A stretch of DNA of 50,706 bases from Fragilaria crotonensis (taxonomy: Eukaryota > Bacillariophyta > Fragilariophyceae > Fragilariales > Fragilariaceae), in NCBI GenBank assembly GCA_022925895.1, contig JAKSYS010000462.1, forward strand, positions 1-50,706, in the 5' to 3' direction. Below the pieces are notes generated by a model that saw only the letters and a list, made by a program, of their open reading frames with translations, was not told where the DNA came from and did not search any database. Position 1 is the stretch's first letter; every line of letters begins with the position of its first letter. Below are positions 31,463-40,400 of this stretch, in pieces. Position numbers and translations under genes: made by a program.

Positions 31463-34400
31463 ATGAATGACCGCTTCCTTGCCTTTGAAACAGGCCGAAC
31501 ATCGGTCGTTGTTGTTGTTCGGAAGGACAGCAGATACAACAGACGACTTGTCTTGGGCAACGCTTCATCGATGACTCCTTTCCCTACGGTAGATTGTTCT
31601 CCCCTGGATGTAATCGCAGAATGCGGTCACGACGAACACCGTATCGATCTTAGCCAAGTTAAGTTGTACGGTCGATCAAGAGAAGTGAAAATGCTGCGTA
31701 GCGGCTTTCATAGAGCTTGTCACGGCAGATCAGAACTTATCATCATCAAGGGACAACCAGGTGCTGGGAAGACAAGACTTGTTGAAGGTGCTTTGCGGCA
31801 ATACGTTGCGGAACTTGAAGTGAATAGAGGCTTCTTTGTGAGAGGAAAGTGCGAACGTTTCCAAAATGAACCATTTGCTGCGATAGTCTCAGCGGTTACT
31901 GATCTGGTTGATCTTATTCTAGAATCCGAAGAGGTTGAACAAACGACGAACGATTTCAATGAGGCCTTTTCAGACGTGGAAATCAAGGAACTCGTTCAAT
32001 TGATTCCAAAGCTTGCAGCAATGGCTCGACAGGTACCAGAAATGAGGATTCACAAGAACCCAACCTGGAGCGACGACTGCTCTCAAAGCGGATATGCACC
32101 CTTCATTTTTCTTTTCCGATCGTTGATAAAGTTTCTCGTGACATCGACACGACCCGTTGTTCTTTTCTTGGACGACATTCACTTTATCGATTCTGATTCG
32201 CTGAATCTTTTGAATTCTCTCGTGACCGACGAATCGTCTAAACATTTACTCCTTGTCTGCTCCACGGGAGACCTCACCGCTCCTTTAACTTTTTGTAATG
32301 ATGCACTGCTACTGGTTTCGGAGCTCATCGTCGGTGATCTGACTTTGCCTCATGTCGCAGAGCTGTTTTCCGATTTCTTTCAAGTGGAGGATGCAACTCC
32401 GCTGATGGAGTTGGTAATGAGCAAGACCTCAGCCAACATTCTCCACATCATCCAATTCCTTGAATTGATTCGGTTACAAGGGTTCCTCAAACATGGGGAA
32501 GATGGGTGGATCTATGACTTGAATGATATTCAAGAAAACGCGATATCTTTTGGAAGTCTCGACGACCTTTTGGATTACAAGATTCGACGACTTGACGGAG
32601 GTGTTATGCCCGTCATGAAGGTCGCATCCTTCCTGGGACCGCGGTTTCGTTTTGATACGCTGGTACATGTGTGTAGAGCACGAAACTATCAGTCCTGGCA
32701 TGAAACTGCACGAAGTGTTAACGAAGCGTTGCAAACTGCCATGCGTCATGGCTATGTGGAACTACGTGAGGGTTTGTATTCGTTCGTCCATGAAAGTTTT
32801 CAGCTGTGTTGGTACAATATGATGAAAGAAGAACGCCCTCCTGCTTCGACGCACTTGCAGATTGGAATGGCGATTCACTCTCAGATGCTGATCGATCAAG
32901 ACTCCTCGTTGCTCTTTTCTGCGGCAGACAATGTTTGGCGAGGTCAATCGAACGCTCACAGCCGTGCAACTGCTAAGCAAGCCTTGCGTTTGTTGCACGA
33001 AGCGTCCCAGTGCGCAGTTAGTCGGGGCATGTTCCATCAAGCAAAGTCGTTTGCTATGGCGGCTGTGCGTTTGCTGGAAGAGGATGCGGACCATTGGACG
33101 AATCAATACCGCATGTCTGTCGATGTGTATTGCAACATGGTCAATGTCGAAGAGATGATTGGCAACTTTGAGAATGCTTACCATGCAGCTAGCGAAATCC
33201 TTGCCCACAGTGGGTGCTTTGATGACTCAATCAATGCGCGTCTCTTGCTAATACGATGCTTGGGAAGCGGCGGAAAGTACGAGGAAGCTAAAAGGCACGG
33301 TTTCGAAGCGTTGTGTGATCTAGGAGAACCGATACACCAGTCCAATATATTGATACATACCGCTCGCGAACTAGCACATGTCACGAAAGCCTTAAGGAAC
33401 AAGACTGACGAAGAGTTAGTCTCCTCACCGTTGATACAATGCGCCACGAAGGTCGCTGCCATGCGGATCATGAGCTCTCTATTATCGCTTACTTTCCTCA
33501 GTATCAAGAGCACATCAGATCGATTGCGTTTCGCCAATCTGAGTCTTCGAATGATGTCCGTTTCACTCACGTATGGAGTTTGCGAGGAATCGTGCGTCGG
33601 CTTCGCATCCTATGGGGTCTTGCTGTCTAACAGGGGAGATCATGACGGTGCTATCCGCTACGGAAGACTTGCATTGAGGCTGGTCAACAGGTTTGGCGCG
33701 AAACACGTGGAACCGTATGTAGTGTTCATCGCACATGCGTTTTTACTGCACTATGAACAACCGCTCCTGGAGTGTCGAGGCGCATTAAGGCTACAAACTT
33801 ACCCTAAGACACTTGGGTTGGGCGACCTTGATACAGCATTTCATCAAGGATCTTTGCTCGTTGCGGCAGCGGTTTTGTCGGATTCTTCGTTGTCTTCTGT
33901 TGAGAAAGAGATCGCACATTACTGCAAACTGATGAAACACTTTCGCAGAGAGGCGCCCTTCAACCTTTCTGTTTCTTCATGGCAAAGAACGCAGAATTTG
34001 ATGGGCCTCGCTAAGGACCCTATAATCCTGACTGGTGCAGTAATGAAGGAAGAAACAATTGTCTCGCAATTGAAGAGGGATAGTCACGGCACAGCCCTGG
34101 CAGTGCTCTACTTATCGAAAATCGGGCTAGCGCTTTTGTTCGAATCCTGGACTACCGTGGCCACTCTGATCCCGAATGTTGAGAAGAGTATCAGAAGTCT
34201 GAAGGGGCACCTGTCACAATACAGCTGTTACTTCTATCTGGCAGCATCAAGTTGCGCACTGTATCGCGTGACGCACCATCGGAACCATCGACGATCGGCG
34301 TCCCGAGCAACGAAGCAGCTCCGAAAATGGAAAGATGACGGCGTCGCAGTGTGCGCACCCATGCTGACGTTCATCGAGGCTGAATGGGCTCTCACCGGTG

Positions 34401-34702
34401 GCTTGGATACAACGTGTATTCTTTTCTTGTCGGCTGCAGAACGATTCGCGTCATTGAAATGCTACGTGAATATCCAAGCCATGGCCTACGAACGAATAGG
34501 GTCCTACTTCCTTTTGAAGGGCGACCAGCAAACTTCAGCACACTTCTACGCGAAAGCTTTATCGAAATACGAAGATTGGGAGGCAGTGGCCAAAATCCCA
34601 GCGTTGAAACTGCGTTTGTCTCTCAACAGCAGTAAGAATGTCATCAAGAAACCGGATCTCAAGACGGAGGGAAGTAAGATCTCCTTTTCGTGTCAAGCGT
34701 GA
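31463..34702 (+). CDS. STAND-type ATPase with C-terminal helical repeats, copy B
   Basis: This is the sister of the gene at 17643-20912, with 1,079 residues from the conserved ATGAATGACCG start. It has the same domain order: ATPase with Walker A GQPGAGKT and Walker B VVLFLDD, then helical repeats. Residues covering the ATPase and first repeats are almost identical to copy A. The segment starting around HIARE/HTARE and ending at MMS is clearly divergent, as is the segment around SDSSLSSVEKEIAHYC. The C-terminus is shorter, ending SFSCQA. The reading frame is fully open, so both copies appear functional. Like copy A it is convergent with a DUF6824 gene, here complete. The ligand and output are unknown. 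Confidence 0.8.
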   Translation: MNDRFLAFETGRTSVVVVVRKDSRYNRRLVLGNASSMTPFPTVDCSPLDVIAECGHDEHRIDLSQVKLYGRSREVKMLRSGFHRACHGRSELIIIKGQPGAGKTRLVEGALRQYVAELEVNRGFFVRGKCERFQNEPFAAIVSAVTDLVDLILESEEVEQTTNDFNEAFSDVEIKELVQLIPKLAAMARQVPEMRIHKNPTWSDDCSQSGYAPFIFLFRSLIKFLVTSTRPVVLFLDDIHFIDSDSLNLLNSLVTDESSKHLLLVCSTGDLTAPLTFCNDALLLVSELIVGDLTLPHVAELFSDFFQVEDATPLMELVMSKTSANILHIIQFLELIRLQGFLKHGEDGWIYDLNDIQENAISFGSLDDLLDYKIRRLDGGVMPVMKVASFLGPRFRFDTLVHVCRARNYQSWHETARSVNEALQTAMRHGYVELREGLYSFVHESFQLCWYNMMKEERPPASTHLQIGMAIHSQMLIDQDSSLLFSAADNVWRGQSNAHSRATAKQALRLLHEASQCAVSRGMFHQAKSFAMAAVRLLEEDADHWTNQYRMSVDVYCNMVNVEEMIGNFENAYHAASEILAHSGCFDDSINARLLLIRCLGSGGKYEEAKRHGFEALCDLGEPIHQSNILIHTARELAHVTKALRNKTDEELVSSPLIQCATKVAAMRIMSSLLSLTFLSIKSTSDRLRFANLSLRMMSVSLTYGVCEESCVGFASYGVLLSNRGDHDGAIRYGRLALRLVNRFGAKHVEPYVVFIAHAFLLHYEQPLLECRGALRLQTYPKTLGLGDLDTAFHQGSLLVAAAVLSDSSLSSVEKEIAHYCKLMKHFRREAPFNLSVSSWQRTQNLMGLAKDPIILTGAVMKEETIVSQLKRDSHGTALAVLYLSKIGLALLFESWTTVATLIPNVEKSIRSLKGHLSQYSCYFYLAASSCALYRVTHHRNHRRSASRATKQLRKWKDDGVAVCAPMLTFIEAEWALTGGLDTTCILFLSAAERFASLKCYVNIQAMAYERIGSYFLLKGDQQTSAHFYAKALSKYEDWEAVAKIPALKLRLSLNSSKNVIKKPDLKTEGSKISFSCQA

Positions 34703-35047
34703 GCTTTCGGAGCTTGGAACCTTGCCGTTCTTGATCCGCAATGCAGAGCAACACGAGACTGTGAATCGGGTTCGATGTTAGTAGTGAAAGGGCTATAGGT
34801 CTGCAATTTATGTTTGACAATTCTGTGCAAAAGCTAGAGTGTGACCATTTCGCTCTTTTGCGAGATGACTTAGGTTCGATGAAAATCGACTATCATTTGA
34901 GTCTGTGATGGAAGCGAAAACGAATTGTATGACAGCTTCTACAGGTCGTGACCAGCAATGGTGGCTTTGGTGTGGTGACGTAGATTTATGTGCACCCCGA
35001 AAATGTCACATACTGATGTACTTGTTTGTTCTCTTGTCGCGATCCAC
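34703..35047. other. Convergent spacer between STAND ATPase copy B and the DUF6824 gene
   Basis: It holds the 3' ends of two genes pointing at each other. It is homologous to 20913-21204 in the left unit (for example GTGAATCGGGTTC and CTATAGGTCTGCAATT). No other feature was seen. Confidence 0.45.
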
Positions 35048-36316
35048 TCATGTTGATGATTTGCTGCTTTCGTCGTCCGCCGTGGAGAAAGGCTCCGCAC
35101 TGGCTGGTAACTCAGTTGACGACATCGAAGTGCGATCGATTACCATTTTGGCCGTCATTTCTTCTCGATAGATCTTTGCCAACCCCTCTCGTAGAGTTTG
35201 TGCCGCCTTGGCGAGTGCAAGCTCATCTCCAATTTCATACCATGTATCATCGGCCTCTTTCTTCAAGAATCGTCCATGTTGATCCCTAATCTTCGTGACG
35301 AGATATCTTGCAACATGTGCTTTTCGGGATTTCTTGACAGTTGCATAGTGCCAACGATACTGATTGGCCAAATTCCGAAATTGAATGTTCCCCTCGTGAG
35401 AATTGGTGACACCACCCCGACCACACAACACGTCCACGGCATTTATCTCCCGCGCCTTGAGTCCAAACCGTTTCTCAGCGTCTTCCTTGATGCGGGGGAA
35501 ATCAAATTCACTTAGAAATGAGTCGTCGAGTGGAGCCTTTAATATCACGGCCCCTTTGGTACATGTGCGACCATTTGTTGGCTTGCACTTGATAGTCGTT
35601 GTAGCGGGAGTAGCAGTAGCATCAGTAGCTTCTGGATCTTGAAAGAAACCAGTTTGGGGATGAAAATTGTGACTATACGGGATTCGCCATTCCTTGTCCA
35701 CCTCTACGGGTGGGTCGGATGCTGTTTGAGTGGTACCGGCAGTAGACGATTGCGGAGGCAGACGCTGATGTTGCTGTAAGTGTTGCTGGTGTTGTATCTG
35801 ATCAAGAGTGGGTGGAATTTGGTTCGTCATAGTTCGTTGCAGAAACTGCTGATGCATGTGGTGCATCATAGGATGCACCGTGGCAAGCATATGTGAGATG
35901 ACAAATGCCTGTTGCTGATGTTGCCACACTGCTGCCGCAGGATGCATAGGATGCGGCATCATCGGAACAGGGACGAAAGACACAGGCATCTGCATCATCG
36001 ATGGAATCATTGCTGGATGAGGCATAATGGGCACCGGGAGTTGTGACTGTGCTGTTGGTTTAGGTGTAGCTACAAGTGCAGGAACTGGTGCGGCAGAAAC
36101 AGCGAAAGGTAAGGATGCCAGAGGGGCATCACGAATCGGTGGTAGAACTGTTGCTTCTTGTGGAACTGCGATCGTAACGTCATCGTCGTTTGCGGTTGTC
36201 ATCTTCATTCGCTTCGGTACTATCACATCATCGTCGGGATCTTCGAATTGACCTGCAACCACGTTGCGTTTCAAACCACCAATCACTTGCACTCGCACTT
36301 GCTTCTCCATGATCAT
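35048..36316 (-). CDS. DUF6824-domain protein with M/H/Q/P-rich N-terminal region
   Basis: The protein is 422 residues from the ATG at 36316; another ATG at 36310 is equally plausible. Residues about 295-380 form the DUF6824 domain: DVLCGRGGVTNSHEGNIQFR, RKAHVARYLVTKIRDQHGRF and WYEIGDELALAKAAQTLREG. The family is expanded in diatoms and its biochemical role is not established. The middle of the protein is low complexity: a VPIMPHPAMIPSMMQMP-like stretch, then Q/H runs (IQHQQHLQQHQRLPPQ). An acidic/basic patch QFEDPDDDVIVPKRMKM near the start could hold a nuclear signal. That composition is common in transcriptional regulators, which is an inference. The C-terminus is Ser/Thr/Glu-rich. The 3' end is duplicated as a pseudogene at 21205-21478. 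Confidence 0.82.
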   Translation of the reverse strand: MIMEKQVRVQVIGGLKRNVVAGQFEDPDDDVIVPKRMKMTTANDDDVTIAVPQEATVLPPIRDAPLASLPFAVSAAPVPALVATPKPTAQSQLPVPIMPHPAMIPSMMQMPVSFVPVPMMPHPMHPAAAVWQHQQQAFVISHMLATVHPMMHHMHQQFLQRTMTNQIPPTLDQIQHQQHLQQHQRLPPQSSTAGTTQTASDPPVEVDKEWRIPYSHNFHPQTGFFQDPEATDATATPATTTIKCKPTNGRTCTKGAVILKAPLDDSFLSEFDFPRIKEDAEKRFGLKAREINAVDVLCGRGGVTNSHEGNIQFRNLANQYRWHYATVKKSRKAHVARYLVTKIRDQHGRFLKKEADDTWYEIGDELALAKAAQTLREGLAKIYREEMTAKMVIDRTSMSSTELPASAEPFSTADDESSKSST

Positions 36317-37416
36317 TATTTCCACAGAGGCAAAAGCAGCAGCCCGAGTCGCCAGCGAAGGAATGTGTGAATGATGACCTTTGTTTTTGGTATAACCGAA
36401 TTAGTGTTGTACAAGTATGGGTCGAGCGGAGGTCCACCACTCCAGTCACACGTTCGTATCACTACAAGTACCTGGTACCTTGTACCAACGATATGACCGA
36501 AATTCTAGTCAAGCTTGACTAGAAAGGGCAGTATGAGACCCGAATGAATGCCGAATGATAGCACCACGACCTCTATGCTTGCACAGCTCAAAGCACTATA
36601 ATTGTACAGATGGCCAGCACCTAAGTCGATTTGATCAACACAATCAACAAGTGTTAATTCAATCGAAGCTTCTTATTGATGAGTGAAACTTCCTATTGAA
36701 CTCGCTTCGAGTGCGTCAGAGATGGGATTGCGTTTTGGTGCCATGCAGGTATGAAATATGAACACTAATTTCCTTCCTGATTGCCTGAGAAGTGAATGTA
36801 AGAACACTCCCAAGTGTATGTAAGCAATGACAAATCACATGTATGAATAGATAAACTGTAGAGTAGGCCGACCGGGGGAAGTCGGGCTCGGGAGTCGCGT
36901 GCGAGCGCGATTTGTATGAATTTGCGCATTCTGGAGCGCCAGCGTGGCGGTGAAAAGGTATGCGTATTCTCAGCAGAACAATGGCGCTATGCCTGACAAT
37001 TGAGTCAACAATGAGGATCAGTAAACGCTATCTGAGCTCGGCGGCCTCGCAGGCCTTTGTTATCATTATCACACATTTGATTATGTCATTACTACTACTT
37101 GTACCGGTAGCTACTATAGTGTCATCCTACTCTGAGTAATCCTCTTCTCCATACTATTGTAGCTATCATATGTACTCCTGGAGTATGTCATACTCGGAGG
37201 ACAGTAATTCAATGACCTATGATCTAATAACATGTACAGGAGGACTCAGAGTCCGAATGATCCCATCCTGCTACTACTTCCTACTACTATATTCGTACTT
37301 GGTGGGAATAATACTCATGTGTCATGTGTCGTTTGTATGTCAGATTTACACGGAAGGAGTTCGATTGAATATACTTACCAGGGTCGAAACGTCGCTAAAG
37401 CATTCCCTCGGAATGG
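36317..37416. promoter_or_regulatory. Intergenic: promoter side of the DUF6824 gene, 3' flank of the SET-cyclin-kinase gene
   Basis: No gene was seen. A GC-rich stretch at about 36870-36915 (CCGACCGGGGGAAGTCGGGC, a short palindrome) contrasts with A+T-richer surroundings. TACTACT and GTACTCC words recur at 37080-37260. Confidence 0.4.
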
Positions 37417-40400
37417 CTAGATCTTCGCTTTCTTGTGCTCAACGCCAATTGAGTCGCTGCGATCGAACATATCGTCCATGTCATACAGATCATCGTCAAT
37501 GTCATCATCAGCCCCAGCCGCGGCCTCCAGCATCGCCTTTCGCTTCAGAGTCTTGTCTGCTTGCTGAGCATCTTCCTTTTCCGCTCTACTGGAGTGCACG
37601 AGGTCTTTCTTCATGTCCATCCAATCGTTGACATACTGATCACGGAATGATTTGGTCTCGTGATGTTGATAGTAATCATGCATGTACTCGTGATTCAGTG
37701 CCTCTACGGCGGTAATGCGCTTGGTTGGGTCCAGGTGCAACATTTCTGCCATCAGATCAATCGCCTTTTTGTGCTTTGCAAAGTCTTCCTCCCTCATCAT
37801 TCTTTCAAATGCCCTTTCAACGCCCCTCTTGTACTTTTTTGCCGCCTTGACGGCAAATGGAAACTTGAATGCATCGGGGTAATTGTCCTTGCCAGGCGAG
37901 CCTACGATCTTGAACATGGACAACAATAGTGCTGATCGTTCCTTTCCAAGAAAGATGGGCTTGCCCAACAGCAAATGGGCCATCATACTACCGATCGCCC
38001 AAATGTCGGTTTCCTTCGTGTGCTTTAACGAACCCAACAGGAGCTCGGGCGCGGAATATGGGTTGACATCGTCTGCTTCATCATTCTTGTCCTTTCGCGA
38101 TTTAGTGCTTCTCAAGGGGTTCACTTGCTTGGTGCGCTCGCTAAGGGGCAGCACCGTGGCTCGATAGAATCCAGCCACTTTCGCCACTCCGCTGTGATCT
38201 ATCAAGATCTGATCCGTTTGGGCTGAGCGTAGAATCACATGGTTGGTATGACAGTGCACAAGTGCAGACAATAGGTCATGAAACCACGCAGAGAAAAGGA
38301 AAGGGCTGATTGTCCCTCCTTCCAACTCGTCGCGACGTTTCTTGCTAGATCGCTGTACAACGCGGGTGAGAAGGAAAGGGATGGGATCAAACACTAAATG
38401 AGGTCCCGACGACCTATCCCTCCTTTTCTTTTCCTTTCGAGCACTCCGCTCGTTCTCTTCACTTGAGCGAAAGAGCGAGAAGATGTCATCCACCTTTGTC
38501 TCTCCGAATTCTTCAGTATCTTTCGCCTCTCCATTGTCCTCGGCCACTTGTGGGAGTGAAACTGCAACGGGTAGCGTTAAGTTTGGATGCCCAGTAGGAG
38601 AAGGAATGAGAGAGTGCAACTGAGTGAGGAGCTGGAGTTCTTGCAGTGCTGCAGGTGAGAATCCTGTTGGAGGACTGTTGTTTTTATCCCTCTTCCCCTG
38701 CTCTTTGTTGTCGATCTTTTCAGGAGGCCAACGCTGCATAGAAACTGCGACAAACCGATCCTCATAATGTTGGCCGTCCTTGGATGATCGACAAAAGGTT
38801 GATAGCTTGGGAAACTTGTTGGCTAGTTCCTCTTCACCTACCAGGGCCATGCCTAAATTGGATAATTGAATCAGCTGACTGAAACGCTCCCTGTCCTTCG
38901 CCACACAAGTACGAACGCAGTGCATGTTGTACATACAACCTGATGGGCTCGGAGCATACATGGGTGGAATCCACCATCGAAGCCCAGCTTTTCGCATGTG
39001 GCTTTCTTGGATTCGCCCAGCCTCGCATGCCTTGCCTCCGACCTTCCGTCCAAAGGTTGGTTCGCCGGTTACTATTTTCGATTGGATTGTGCATTCCCAA
39101 CCGTCCGAAGTACAGATATCGTCCATTGTCATGAAACCGCTTCGAGACTTGGAATTTAGCTGGAAACTCGAATCGTCGGGCGGGGAGTCGACTGGTGATG
39201 GAAGAGTTCCACCGACCTGCGAACATGCAGCACTTAGGACGCGTTCGGCAATGGCCAGAGCTCTCCAACTTCCTTCAATGATAAGGTCTTCGTGTCCTGG
39301 GTGTTCACTTTCAGCTACAAATATTCGACATTTACTCTCGGCGCAGATTGCATCGATAATCGGCACAATACCCTCGCTGACCACACTTTCCGGGAGTTCC
39401 TTAAAAGCGTACCGGCGGTTGTCGCGTTGTCCAATCATTTGGTAGCGTACGCTACTTTGTCCAGCATCAATCAGCTTGTCGCGAGGTAATGCCGCAAAGT
39501 TTCTCATATTCCTCACGCAGACACTTTTGACGTTCACGAGATTGTTCAGGAATGACTCGATACCACCATTGAACATCGCCCTGGTCGATTTGCGGGAGTT
39601 TCCATTCGCTTCGACTGACTCGGCAATAATTTCGGCTGCTAGAGACACTTTGAGAGGCATTAATGACAGCGGCACAAAAAGTGGTTCAAGGTCGATTGCC
39701 AGAAACCCCATGATAGCGCCAAAAATATACTCTTCCCCGAACTTTAGCCACAGATCAGCCCCAGCTGCCAAGACGGGTCCGCTCAGGACCAGCTCGAGCG
39801 CATTTCGGGCCATTGGTCCTGATATCCGAGTGCTCTCCACGGCTGCCTCTGCCACCCATTCAACACCCTTCCAAAAGATATCGTAGTCTAGCATCTTCAG
39901 GACTTCGGATTCCGCTTGAATCACCTTCTTCTCGAAATTCACTGCGCCTTGATCTTCCCGATTGAATTTGCTTCCAGGAAAGAAGACAGGATACGCCGAT
40001 TCAAGCAAGACGTCAACCTTTTTCCATTTCATGACCTTCTGAGCTTTGTTTGCTAAGAAGATGCAGGCCATCAAAATGTCTCGGATTTTCAGTCCAGGAC
40101 AAGCATCATCATTTTCGCCGACAAGCTTGAGGAATCGATACATGATTACCGCAGCATGGCCCCCCACGCTGGCAATAAGGCCGGCCTTCTTGACTATCTC
40201 GGCGATTTCCAGGCAGGCATTGGCAACATTGCGTGGTTCAAACCGGTTTGATTTACCGGTCAACGTTCTGGGAGATTTGGGAGTTGACGGCTCTTCCTTG
40301 GCTGGCGCTCTGGGGATCGCAGCTAACGACCAATCACGTCCAAAGAGCCAACTTTGGACCCGTGTGCAATGATCTCGATAGAATTCAATCTGCAACAAAA

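Larger units (their letters stand above)
31018..35320. repeat. Right unit of the 4.3-kb segmental duplication
   Basis: It matches about 17195-21478 in the same orientation: promoter, STAND ATPase, convergent spacer and the 3' part of the DUF6824 gene. Here the DUF6824 gene continues intact beyond the breakpoint, so this unit keeps the ancestral arrangement. Confidence 0.85.

Noticed and set aside
36027..36251. Frames antisense to the DUF6824 coding region
   Set aside because: They are shadows of the low-complexity coding sequence on the other strand.
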